NCBI RefSeq assembly: GCF_028816455.1
Contig: NZ_CP118246.1
Location: forward strand, 3,114,501-3,178,500
Direction of reading: 5' to 3'
Origin: Devosia algicola
Lineage (GTDB): Bacteria > Pseudomonadota > Alphaproteobacteria > Rhizobiales > Devosiaceae
DNA length: 64,000 nt
Positions within the stretch are counted from its first letter, which is position 1. Every line of letters starts with the position of its first letter. The position numbers and the translations under genes were made by a program. Below the pieces are notes generated by a model. That model had not been told where the DNA came from. It did no database searches and saw only the letters and a program-made list of their open reading frames with translations. Below, one piece after another: positions 19,534 to 28,573 of the stretch.

Positions 19534-21025
19534 ATGTTTGGCAAGCGTACATCATTTGGTGGCAACACCCCCGGCGTGAACGAGGCGGTGAAGCCACGTC
19601 CCGCCGCCGCGCCGGCCGAAAAACCAGAGCCCGCCCGAGCGGCGTCCGACTCGAGCCAGGCTGCCCAGCGCCTGCGTGGCAGCGAGGAGGTAGTGGATGT
19701 CCGCGCGCCGGCAGACGCCCAGCGCGACAAGGAATACTTCCAGACTAAATCCGCCATTTTCAACGCCTTGATCGACTCGATCGACCTAAGCCAGGCTCGC
19801 GACCATGGAGATCGACGCGGCGCGCGAGGAAATTCGCGACATCGTCGCTGAAATTATTGCGCTCAAATCCATCATCATGTCGATTTCCGAGCAGGAAGAC
19901 TTGCTCGACGATATCTGTAACGACGTTCTGGGATATGGTCCGCTCGAGCCGCTGCTGGCGCGCGACGACATCGCTGACATCATGGTCAACGGCTCCCAGC
20001 GTTGCTACATCGAAGTCGCCGGCAAGGTGAAGCTGACCAATGTCCGGTTCCGCGATGATTCCCACCTGATGAATGTGTGCCAGCGTATCGTGAGCCAGGT
20101 CGGACGCCGCGTCGATGAAAGTTCGCCAATATGCGATGCGCGTCTTCCAGACGGCTCTCGTGTCAATGTCATCGCCCCGCCGCTGGCCATTGACGGCGCC
20201 GCTCTTACCATTCGTAAGTTCAAGAAAGACAAGCTGACACTTCAGCAATTGGTCAAATACGGATCGATCTCTCCCGAAGGCGCCGAAGTGCTGCGCATCC
20301 TGGGCAGGGTACGCGCCAATATCCTGATCTCGGGTGGTACCGGTTCGGGCAAGACGACGCTGCTCAACTGCCTGACCGCCTTCATCGAAAAAGATGAGCG
20401 CGTCATCACCTGCGAAGACTCTGCTGAACTCCAACTTCAGCAGCCCCATGTCGTGCGACTGGAAACCCGTCCGCCCAACCTTGAGGGCGAAGGCGAGATT
20501 ACCATGCGCGACCTGATCAAGAACTGCCTGCGTATGCGCCCTGAACGCATTATCGTGGGCGAGGTGCGTGGTCCCGAAAGTTTCGATCTGCTCCAGGCCA
20601 TGAACACCGGCCACGACGGCTCGATGGGTACGCTGCACGCCAACTCACCGCGCGAGGCCCTGAGTCGTCTTGAATCCATGATCACCATGGGCGGCTATTC
20701 ACTGCCCAGCCGCACCATTCGCGAAATGATCACGTCATCAATTGACGTGGTGGTACAGGCAGCCCGCCTGCGCGATGGGTCGCGTCGCATCACCCATATC
20801 TCTGAAATCCTGGGCATGGAAGGCGATGTCATCGTCACCCAGGATATCTTCCTTTACGACATTACCGGTGAGGACCAGAACGGCACCCTGCTGGGTCGCC
20901 ATCGCTCCACCGGCATCACCAAACCGCAATTCACCGAGCGCGCCAAATATTTCAACGAGGAAGCCAATCTGGTCGAGGCCTTGGAAAACTCCAATACCGA
21001 GCACCGCGAACTGCTGGATTCTTGA
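19534..21025 (+). CDS. cpaF: Flp pilus motor ATPase CpaF (TadA), frameshifted near the 5' end as given
   Basis: Cytoplasmic secretion ATPase, about 496 residues after repair. A Pro/Ala-rich N-terminus precedes the helical N-domain; Walker [13 protein letters not shown], Walker [14 protein letters not shown] and the His-box region [12 protein letters not shown] follow. The frame changes at AGGCTC 19793-19798; reading AGCTC yields [19 protein letters not shown] and joins both parts. Without repair an ATG at 19805 would be called as start, losing the N-terminal 90 residues. Confidence 0.9.
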
Positions 21026-21029
21026 CGCC

Positions 21030-22007
21030 ATGACCCCATTCATTCTTGCCCTTCTCGCCATGATCTGCGTCGGTGCCGTGGGCTTTGCCCTGATACCCTC
21101 GATGCTTGGCAACGGTCGCGCCGAAAAGCGCATCAAGGCCTATCAAGGCGATATTCGTGTTGTTCGGCAGGAAAACGCCGCACTCAAGAACCGCGACCAG
21201 CGCCGCAAGTCGGTGCAGCAGGCGCTCAAGGCCCAGGCAGACGCACTTCAGAGCAAAAAACGCCGCGTACCGCTAAAGGGGCAGTTGTTTCAGGCGGGCA
21301 TGACCATCAAGCCAGCAGGCTTTATCCGTAACAGCGTCATTTTGGGCGTTGTCGCCTTTATCGTCCTGTTTCTGGTACAGGTGCCAATTGTGTTTGCACC
21401 GGTATTTGCCGTCGGTATCGCCTACCTCATGCCGCGCTGGTACGTTGCGCGGCGCCGCAAGCGCTATCAGAGCAAGTTTCTCGACGAACTGCCCAATGCC
21501 GTGGAAGCCATCGTGCGCGGCGTCAAGACCGGCCTGCCACTCAACGACAGCATGCGGGTGGTGGCCAAGGATGCCAAGGAACCGGTAAGATCCGAATTTG
21601 CCCGCGTTCTCGACCAGCAATCGGTCGGCATGTCGATGACGGAGGCGGTTTCGGTGATGCTTGATCGTGTGCCCCTGTCCGAAATCAATTTCTTCGTCGT
21701 GGTCATCACAGTCCAGCAACAATCGGGTGGTAATTTGAGCGAAGCGCTGACCAATTTGGCACGCGTGTTGCGCAATCGCAAAAAGATGAAGCAAAAGGTG
21801 GCCGCCATGTCGGCAGAAGCCAAGGCCTCCGCCATCATCATCGGTTCACTGCCCTTTGTTGTGGCCGGGCTCGTTTCCCTGGTGACGCCCGGCTACCTGG
21901 CACCTCTGTGGACGACGTTTCTCGGTCAGATATGGGCCGGGGTCGCGGTGTTGATGCTGTCAATGGGCGTATTTGTCATGAATCGCATGATCCAGTTTGA
22001 TTTCTAG
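21030..22007 (+). CDS. tadB: Tad pilus platform protein TadB
   Basis: Inner-membrane GspF-like protein of 325 residues. One N-terminal helix, a basic cytoplasmic stretch, two helices (near residues 105-140) and a C-terminal pair flank a T2SSF domain (LPNAVEAIVRGVKTGLPL). Start ATG lies 4 bases after the cpaF stop; the in-frame extension into cpaF is not real. TadB pairs with TadC. Confidence 0.92.
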   Translation: MTPFILALLAMICVGAVGFALIPSMLGNGRAEKRIKAYQGDIRVVRQENAALKNRDQRRKSVQQALKAQADALQSKKRRVPLKGQLFQAGMTIKPAGFIRNSVILGVVAFIVLFLVQVPIVFAPVFAVGIAYLMPRWYVARRRKRYQSKFLDELPNAVEAIVRGVKTGLPLNDSMRVVAKDAKEPVRSEFARVLDQQSVGMSMTEAVSVMLDRVPLSEINFFVVVITVQQQSGGNLSEALTNLARVLRNRKKMKQKVAAMSAEAKASAIIIGSLPFVVAGLVSLVTPGYLAPLWTTFLGQIWAGVAVLMLSMGVFVMNRMIQFDF

Positions 22008-22016
22008 AGGCATGAG

Positions 22017-23021
22017 ATGAATATTCTCGAACTGCTGGCGCAACGCGATTTTGTCATAGCCGTCCTGGCCGCCATTTGCGCGGGCGCTGTGGTCTTTACC
22101 TTTGGCTCCTCATTCGTCGTAAAATCCGAGATGAAACACCGCATTCGGCGCGTTGCCCTGGAACGCGAGAAGATGCGGGCCGAGGAAATGTCTCGCCTGC
22201 GCGGGCCGGTAGCCAGCGACGGGCGGGGCAGCATGCGGCGGACGGAAACGTCAAACGGGTCCATGATGAAAAACATGGTCGAGCGCCTGAGCCTGGAAAA
22301 GGCGTTCAAGGACGACAATACCGTCAACAAGCTGGCTATGGCCGGTTATCGCGGGCAGGGGCACCTGACCTCGTTCCTGTTCATGCGCTTTGCAACGCCG
22401 CTGGGCGTATTTGCCCTCGTTGCTGCCTATCTGATCTTTCTCATGTATCCCGACAAGCCGCTGTTCCTCAATCTGGTCTATGCCATTGGTGCGGGCATTA
22501 TCGCTTCGTTCCTGCCCAATATTCTGCTCAAGAACGCGACGGTAAAACGCCAAAAAGAGATTCGCAGGGCGTGGCCAGACTGCCTCGATCTGATGCTATT
22601 ATGCGTCGAGGCGGGTATGTCTATCGAACACGCCATGAAGCGGGTGGCCAAGGAAATCGGTCAGCAAAGCGCCGCTCTGGCGGAAGAAATCACCCTGACG
22701 ACTGCCGAATTGTCGTTCCTTGATGATCGGAGCCGCGCCTATGACAATCTCGGCCGTCGCACCGGTCTCGACAATGTAAAATCGGTTATGACCGCGCTTA
22801 TCCAGGCCGACCGTTACGGTACATCGGTGGGGCAAGCGCTGCGCGTGATGGCCGAGGAAGGCCGGGAATCCCGACTGATGGAAGCCGAGAAAAAGGCGGC
22901 GTCCCTGCCACCAAAAATGACGGTGCCGCTGATCCTGTTCTTTCTGCCGGTGCTGTTCATCGTTATCATGACGCCCGCTATCATCACCGCCTTCTCACAG
23001 ACGATCAAAACCTCGCTGTAA
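22017..23021 (+). CDS. tadC: Tad pilus platform protein TadC
   Basis: Inner-membrane GspF-like protein of 334 residues. The T2SSF domain holds the conserved stretch WPDCLDLMLLCVEAGMSIE and ends with a helix pair (PLILFFLPVLFIVIMTPAI). It contains an in-frame GAGCCTGG near 22284 that is genuine, which shows that not every GAGCCT in the window is an extra-base site. It follows tadB by 9 bp and ends the plus-strand pilus operon. Confidence 0.92.
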   Translation: MNILELLAQRDFVIAVLAAICAGAVVFTFGSSFVVKSEMKHRIRRVALEREKMRAEEMSRLRGPVASDGRGSMRRTETSNGSMMKNMVERLSLEKAFKDDNTVNKLAMAGYRGQGHLTSFLFMRFATPLGVFALVAAYLIFLMYPDKPLFLNLVYAIGAGIIASFLPNILLKNATVKRQKEIRRAWPDCLDLMLLCVEAGMSIEHAMKRVAKEIGQQSAALAEEITLTTAELSFLDDRSRAYDNLGRRTGLDNVKSVMTALIQADRYGTSVGQALRVMAEEGRESRLMEAEKKAASLPPKMTVPLILFFLPVLFIVIMTPAIITAFSQTIKTSL

Positions 23022-23129
23022 AGTTGCCCGGCAATCGCGAAGGTGACGGCGACATTTTGTGCCGGGGCCTGTGAGCCACCGACATTACCCTTGTCGGGCA
23101 GCCGAGAAAACTAGTGGATAATGATTGGC

Positions 23130-23904
23130 CTAATTGGCCTTGGCGACCGTATCCCAGCGGTTCTGCTGGGTCAGCAACGCCTTGACATAGGCCATATTGG
23201 CCGCGACTTGCTCGGGTGGCAGTTCGGCGGCGTAGATGGCGCGGGCGGCATCGAATTTACCCTGGAGCCCGAAGACCAACGCCAGGTTTTGCCGGATCTG
23301 GGTTGTGGCGCCCGGCATCGAGACCGCGCGACGCAAATGCTGCTCGGCCAGCCCCAAATCCTTGGTCATCGCGTAGGAGAGGCCCAGATTGGCCTCAATG
23401 GAGGCTTCGCCCGGCGCAAATGCCTGAGCCTGCTGATAGAGTTGGCGGGCTTCACCGTTCCGCCCTATCTGGTCCAGGATCGCGCCCTTGACTGAAAGCG
23501 CGTTCCAGTCCGGTGCGTCAGGACGGATAGCATCGTCGATGACATTGAGGCCCTGTTCGAAACGCCCATCGGCGGCAAGCGCCTTGGCATAGGCAACGCT
23601 GATATCGATGTCGTTCTTGTAATATTTCATGCCTGCCTCAAGGACAGAGACTGCCTGCTTGCTCTGGCCTTGTCCCCGTAACGCGGCGGCAAAATAGATG
23701 ATCAATCCCTTGTCCTTGGGATTGGCCTTGTAGCGGGCGCTCAGGCTCGGCCAGATTGGCCTGGCTTGCGTCATGGGATATGCCGGCAAAATCGGGAGAC
23801 CGCATGCTGGAGCGGTTGGAGGCGCAGGCGGAAAGCGCCACAGCGGCAACGCTTACCAGCATGATGGCGCGAAATGAACGGGTTATCCGCGATACCTGCA
23901 GCAC
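23130..23904 (-). CDS. tadD: TadD-like TPR lipoprotein (frameshifted as given)
   Basis: About 257 residues after repair. A signal peptide with lipobox VALSAC predicts an outer- or periplasm-facing lipoprotein; several TPR repeats follow (for example VKGAILDQIGRNGEARQLY and LGLSYAMTKDLGLAEQHLR). TadD helps secretin assembly. The frame changes at AGGCTC 23743-23748; reading AGCTC gives SQANLAELSARYKANPKD. I choose GTG 23904, which has GAGGAG 8 bases upstream; ATG 23949 is a longer alternative. Convergent with tadC. Confidence 0.82.
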
Positions 23905-24041
23905 GACAGCAACTCCTCGGCGATGCGACAGCATCTCAACGTCAAGCAATAAATCATTAACCCTAACAGCCCGTTAAAGCGGGCCGCTGGACAATTGCTC
24001 CTTGCCGGGCGAGCGGTTAAACAGGACCAACACAAAAAACC

Positions 24042-25403
24042 ATGCAGGCTGACATGTCCGATTCTCCAACTGTGCCCGTGATCTTTGTCGAAGAGGGCGA
24101 TCTTGGCGCCGCTGCTCTGGACGCCTTTGGTCGCCGATGGGCACAAGGCAATGGATTTGTCGGTCAGCGCGGCCGTTTGCTCTCGATACCCGATGCCGAG
24201 GGCAATCTCTCGGCCTATGTGTTCGGCACCGGCCAGGCGGCCGGACGCCCACCCATGATGGCGGCACTGGCGGCTACCAGCCTGCCGGAAGGGCATTATC
24301 GCATAGAAGGCGCCATCGGTGACCCAACGCTGGCCGCCATTGCCTTCAATCTGGGCGCCTATAGATTCGACCGCTATAAGGCTGGTGCCGTCGCGCCGGT
24401 CTTGGCGTTGCCAGCAGGTGCCGATATGGGGGATGTGGCCCGGCTGGTTGACGCCGCCTATCTGGCGCGTGATCTGATCAATACCCCCGCCAATGATCTC
24501 GGACCGGACGCGTTCGAGCGCGAAATTACCGCCTTTGCCACCCGGCACAAGATGGAATTACGATCCATCGTCGGCGACGATCTGCTCAACGCCAAACTGC
24601 CACTGATTCACGCCGTTGGGCGGGCCAGCACCGAGGCTCCGCGACTGCTCGACCTGAGTTGGGGCGACCTCAACGCGCCCAAGGTGACGCTTGTGGGCAA
24701 GGGGGTGACCTTCGATACAGGCGGTCTCGATATCAAACCGGCTGCCGGCATGTTGCTGATGAAAAAGGACATGGGTGGCGCTGCCAATGTACTGGGCCTG
24801 GCTCACGCTATCGTCGATGCCGGCTTGAAAGTGCGGCTCCGTGTGCTGATCCCGGTGGTGGAGAACGCCATTGCCGGTGCATCCTTCCGCCCCGGTGACG
24901 TCCTGCCCTCGCGCCGTGGCCTGAGCGTGGAAATTGGCAATACCGATGCCGAGGGCCGCCTGATCCTTGCCGATGCGCTGACATTAGCTGACGAGGAAGC
25001 GCCGGATTTGCTGCTCGATATGGCCACGCTGACCGGCGCGGCCCGCGTTGCCCTCGGCCCCGAATTGCCGCCGCTATTCAGCACCGATGATGCGCTGGCC
25101 CGCGCCCTGATGGACGCGGGCCTCGCCAGCGACGACCCATTGTGGCAGATGCCGCTCTGGGGGCCGTATGACGCGATGATGAATTCACGGATTGCCGACG
25201 TTAACAATGCCGGTACCGGCGGATTTGCCGGCTCGATCACCGCCGCAATGTTCCTTAGACGCTTTGTGGAGCGCGCCGCGGCCTGGGTGCATCTCGACAT
25301 TTATGGCTGGGCGCCCGAGGCCCGCCCCGGCCGCAGCCATGGCGGCACCGACCAGGGCATCCGTGCCGTCTATGGGGTGCTCAAACAGCGACATCCAGCC
25401 TGA
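24042..25403 (+). CDS. M17 leucyl aminopeptidase family protein
   Basis: Cytoplasmic dimetal aminopeptidase, 453 residues. The M17 signatures are GKGVTFDTGGLDIK (metal lysine and aspartate), MKKDMGGAANVLG and NTDAEGRLILADALT. The N-terminal domain is shorter than in E. coli PepA and fits the PepB/alphaproteobacterial branch. The second ATG at 24054 is an alternative start. It stands alone, divergent from tadD. Confidence 0.9.
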   Translation: MQADMSDSPTVPVIFVEEGDLGAAALDAFGRRWAQGNGFVGQRGRLLSIPDAEGNLSAYVFGTGQAAGRPPMMAALAATSLPEGHYRIEGAIGDPTLAAIAFNLGAYRFDRYKAGAVAPVLALPAGADMGDVARLVDAAYLARDLINTPANDLGPDAFEREITAFATRHKMELRSIVGDDLLNAKLPLIHAVGRASTEAPRLLDLSWGDLNAPKVTLVGKGVTFDTGGLDIKPAAGMLLMKKDMGGAANVLGLAHAIVDAGLKVRLRVLIPVVENAIAGASFRPGDVLPSRRGLSVEIGNTDAEGRLILADALTLADEEAPDLLLDMATLTGAARVALGPELPPLFSTDDALARALMDAGLASDDPLWQMPLWGPYDAMMNSRIADVNNAGTGGFAGSITAAMFLRRFVERAAAWVHLDIYGWAPEARPGRSHGGTDQGIRAVYGVLKQRHPA

Positions 25404-25413
25404 TCACGGCGCC

Positions 25414-26352
25414 CTAATAGCCGCGTGATCGATCCACCACATTGGTCAGCGGCTTGCCCGCTTCATGCTCGATTATGATGTTGGAAAAATAATCGATGCC
25501 GGTACTCTGCGACGATATGGCCGCGATATGAGGGGTGATGTAGCAGTTCTCGATAGCCCACAGGGGACTGTCGTCGGGCAGCGGCTCAACCTCAAACACA
25601 TCAAGACTCGCCGCCGCCAGCGTGCCATCCTTGAGCGCCGCCGCAATGTCGGCTTCCTTTTGATGGCCGCCGCGCGCTACATTGATAATGACCGGTCCAT
25701 CGGTCAGACCGTTGCGCCGCAATTTGGAAAAAGTGTCGCGGTTAAGAATGCCGGCAGTGTCGGGCGTTAGCGGCAACAGGTTCACCAAGATGTCGGTGCC
25801 GGACAGAAACGCGTCAAACTGCTCCGGGCCGGAAAATCCCGCAACACCCTCGATATACTTTGGCGAGCGGCTCCAGCCACGCAAATCATAACCCAGCGGC
25901 AACAATCGTTTGACCGCATCCTGCCCCAGAATACCCATACCCATGATGCCAACCGTTACTGTGGTGGCGGCAGGCGGATATAATTGCGTCCAGCGGCGCG
26001 CCTGCTGGTCAGCATGAAAGCGCGAATAGAGCCGTTGATGCATGGCGACATGGGCAACCACATAGTCGCTCATGCGCTGGCTCAGATCATCATCGACGAA
26101 GCGCACGATCGGCGCGTCGGGTAGCTTGGGATGACGCAGCAGGGCGTCAACGCCTGCCCCCATCGACAGCACCGCCTTTAGATTGCTCAGACCGTCAAAG
26201 GCATCGGCGGTCGGCTTCCAGACGAAAATATAGCGAATGTCCGCCGGATCAAACTTGTCGGTGCGCACAACCACAGGGTAGGGCGCCAGCACCGCTCGCA
26301 GCTTTTCTGCCCAACCGGCTTCGTCGACATCGGATAGGTGCAGCAGCAGCAT
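25414..26352 (-). CDS. ghrA: 2-hydroxyacid dehydrogenase (glyoxylate/hydroxypyruvate reductase GhrA-like)
   Basis: NAD(P)H-dependent D-2-hydroxyacid dehydrogenase, 312 residues. The nucleotide loop GIMGMGILGQDAVK, the LLPLTPDTAGILN region, VARGGHQKEAD, and the catalytic histidine in YITPHIAAIS are visible. The specificity within GhrA-type enzymes is inferred from overall pattern. I start at ATG 26352 with GAGAGGGA upstream rather than the in-frame TTG 26373. Confidence 0.85.
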   Translation of the reverse strand: MLLLHLSDVDEAGWAEKLRAVLAPYPVVVRTDKFDPADIRYIFVWKPTADAFDGLSNLKAVLSMGAGVDALLRHPKLPDAPIVRFVDDDLSQRMSDYVVAHVAMHQRLYSRFHADQQARRWTQLYPPAATTVTVGIMGMGILGQDAVKRLLPLGYDLRGWSRSPKYIEGVAGFSGPEQFDAFLSGTDILVNLLPLTPDTAGILNRDTFSKLRRNGLTDGPVIINVARGGHQKEADIAAALKDGTLAAASLDVFEVEPLPDDSPLWAIENCYITPHIAAISSQSTGIDYFSNIIIEHEAGKPLTNVVDRSRGY

Positions 26353-26371
26353 GATGAATTCCCTCTCGCTC

Positions 26372-26399
26372 AAACAAAAGCCGCGCCAATGGGCGCGGC
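26372..26399 (-). terminator. Rho-independent terminator after the cytochrome c gene
   Basis: Perfect 8-bp stem GCCGCGCC/GGCGCGGC with a 4-base loop, followed on the minus strand by TTTTGTTT. It separates the cytochrome gene from the hydroxyacid dehydrogenase gene read in the same direction. Confidence 0.8.
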
Positions 26400-26429
26400 T
26401 TGCAATCTTGTCATATGGCGACCACCGGC

Positions 26430-27276
26430 CTACTGGCCGGTTGTAGTCGTCGGCGTGCCCTCGACGGGCGTTTCAGTTTGGGTCGTTGTTGGCGTTTCGA
26501 CCGGCGCTGCAGTGCCACTATCGGCCGCAGGTGCGTCAGTTTGATCCGCAGCAGGTTCGCTAGCTGCGGGCGCCGGTGTCGCCGCAGGTTCCGTCGCCGC
26601 TGGGGCTGGTTCGCTGGCAGCAGGTGCTGCGCTATCTGTTGCGGGTGCGCCCGCGCCGTCAGCTGGCGCCGCGCCGTCCGCCGGTACTGTAGCATCAGCG
26701 GCTGGGGCCTCTGGTGCCGGTGCGGCTTCTGGTTCGGGGAAGGGCTTGGGCGACGCCGACAGGGTCTGCAAATAGGCTAGGACGTCGGCGCGTTCCTCAG
26801 GTTTGCTGATGCCGGGGAAGGCTCATTTTGGTGCCGGGGACATAATCCTTGGGCTTGGTCAGGAAGGCGTTGAGGTTTTCATAGGTCCAATGGGCGCCCT
26901 CCTCCTTGTGCTTCAGCATTTCATCGGAATAGCTGAAGCCTTCATGGCTGCCTTCGAGCCGATCGACCACATCATAGAGCAAAGGCCCCTGCTTGTTGGG
27001 CTCGCCCTCGCCAAAATTGTGGCACGACTGGCATTTGCGAACCGCTGCCTGCCCCCGTTTGACGTCGGCGCTTGCCAGCAGCACGGGTAGTGGCGTTTCC
27101 ACCACTTCGACCGCCGGCCCAGCATCTGCAGCGGACTCGGCTTCAGGCAAGGCATAACCGGGCCCCCGGTCCTCAATGGGATGGTAAATGGACTCGGCCA
27201 CAATACCGACACCCATGACGAACAACAGGGTGCCGAGAACGGCGCCAATGATCTTGTTTAGCTCGAACGAATCCAT
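26430..27276 (-). CDS. Membrane-anchored cytochrome c with Ala/Pro-rich tail (frameshifted as given)
   Basis: CycM-like electron carrier, about 281 residues after repair. One N-terminal anchor helix ([19 protein letters not shown]), heme motif CQSCH, and axial Met region GTKMSFPG. The frame breaks at AGGCTC 26819-26824; reading AGCTC restores [20 protein letters not shown], the normal cytochrome end. A tail of about 105 residues rich in Ala, Pro, Glu and Thr follows in the same frame. Start ATG 27276 (MDSFELNK) is preferred to the ORF's upstream Met. Probably links the bc1 complex to a terminal oxidase. Confidence 0.87.
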
Positions 27277-27532
27277 TTGGTCTCTCTGCCAGTCAACCCC
27301 CGCGCCCCTCAAGGCACCGTGACACTTTTAGGTGATTCTCAATGGAAAATCCCCTGAGCGACAGGTTCCGAGCGCGCGCGGACGATAGTAGTTAGCTATC
27401 AATGGCGCAACCGCCCATTGCTTGGTGCGACAATTCCCCACTTGTTTTGTCACCTGAGGAGCACTTGCCGCAGCAATTGACTCCCCACGCGCCCCGGTTC
27501 AAAACGCTGCCACTTCTGTTGGGGACCGTAAA

Positions 27533-28363
27533 ATGTCGCAAAAGATCGCTTTCCAGGGTGAGCCAGGCGCTTTTAGTCACGCTGCCGCCAATCGCCTGTT
27601 TCCTCAAGGGGAGCCACTGGGCTGCGTGACCTTTGAGGAAACCATTGCCGCCGTGCAGAATCGCCGCGCTGCCTTCGGCGTGGTGCCGGTCGAAAACTCG
27701 CTTTATGGCCGCATCACCGATATTCACCACCTGCTGCCGGAAAGCGGCCTGTTCATTACCGGGGAAACATTTCTGCGCGTTGAAATGACGCTTCTGGGCG
27801 TTCCCGACGCTACTCTGGCTGACGTCAAGGCGGTCCAATCGCTCTCCGTGGCTCTCGGGCAATGCCGAAAGTTCATCCAGTCCCACCAGTTCCGAACCAT
27901 CAACGCTGTCGACACTGCCGGCTCAGCACGCGAAATTGCGGACAAGGCCGACAAAACCGTGGCCGCCATCGCCTCGCGTTTTGCCGGCGAAATCTATGGT
28001 CTCAAGGTGCTGGCCGAAAATATCGAGGACGCGGCCCATAATACCACCCGGTTTCTGGTGCTGGCCCGCGACAGGGACGAGGCACCGGCAAGCGTTGGCA
28101 GGGTCAAGACCACCTTCGTGTTTCGCGTGCGAAACGTGCCCGCCGCGCTTTACAAGGCCATGGGTGGTTTCGCCACCAACGGGGTCAATATGACCAAGCT
28201 CGAAAGTTATATGGTCGACGGCAATTTTACCGCCACCCAGTTTTATGCCGATATCGAAGGGCATCCCGATGATATTGGCGTGCAGCACGCTTTCGAGGAA
28301 CTTGGCTTTTACACCGACTATTTCCGCGTCCTTGGTGTCTATAAAGCCGCTGAAGCGGGTTGA
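27533..28363 (+). CDS. pheA: Prephenate dehydratase
   Basis: Converts prephenate to phenylpyruvate for phenylalanine synthesis. 276 residues, monofunctional. Catalytic domain starts with IAFQGEPGAFSHAAA and holds VPVENSLYGRI and NTTRFLVLAR (catalytic Thr-Arg-Phe). A C-terminal ACT domain (AALYKAMGGFATNGVNMT, KLESYMV) should bind phenylalanine for feedback control. The spacing to the divergent cytochrome gene leaves about 255 bp for both promoters. Confidence 0.94.
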   Translation: MSQKIAFQGEPGAFSHAAANRLFPQGEPLGCVTFEETIAAVQNRRAAFGVVPVENSLYGRITDIHHLLPESGLFITGETFLRVEMTLLGVPDATLADVKAVQSLSVALGQCRKFIQSHQFRTINAVDTAGSAREIADKADKTVAAIASRFAGEIYGLKVLAENIEDAAHNTTRFLVLARDRDEAPASVGRVKTTFVFRVRNVPAALYKAMGGFATNGVNMTKLESYMVDGNFTATQFYADIEGHPDDIGVQHAFEELGFYTDYFRVLGVYKAAEAG

Positions 28364-28412
28364 TAGTTGCTGCCCCCTTGCCATCGCGGCCAACCTTGGC
28401 CATATAGACAGC

Positions 28413-28507
28413 CGGGAGGTTGGCGCGGACGTGTTCCTCGCCAACCGGGTCAGGTCCGGAAGGAAGCAGCCCCAACGAGACCTTCACGGGTCGTTGCCAG
28501 CCTCCTA
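28413..28507 (+). ncRNA. ffs: Signal recognition particle RNA (4.5S type)
   Basis: The universally conserved SRP core GGTCAGGTCCGGAAGGAAGC is at 28448-28467. The flanks pair into the long hairpin: GGAGGTTGGC (28415-28424) with GCCAGCCTCC (28496-28505), one G-U pair. Placement just upstream of dnaX is conserved in alphaproteobacteria. The ends are estimated from the terminal helix. Confidence 0.93.
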
Positions 28508-28573
28508 CATCTGCTTGTGATGGGGCCATGACCCACGGCAGATTCTCCTCAAGCAATGGTGACAAAGGGCAGT

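Noticed and set aside
20742-21029. N-terminal extension of tadB into cpaF
   Set aside because: The extension translates the out-of-frame end of cpaF; ATG 21030 gives the normal TadB N-terminus.
26400-26780. Plus-strand frame rich in Arg, Cys and Trp
   Set aside because: It is the complement of the repetitive Ala/Pro codons of the cytochrome tail.
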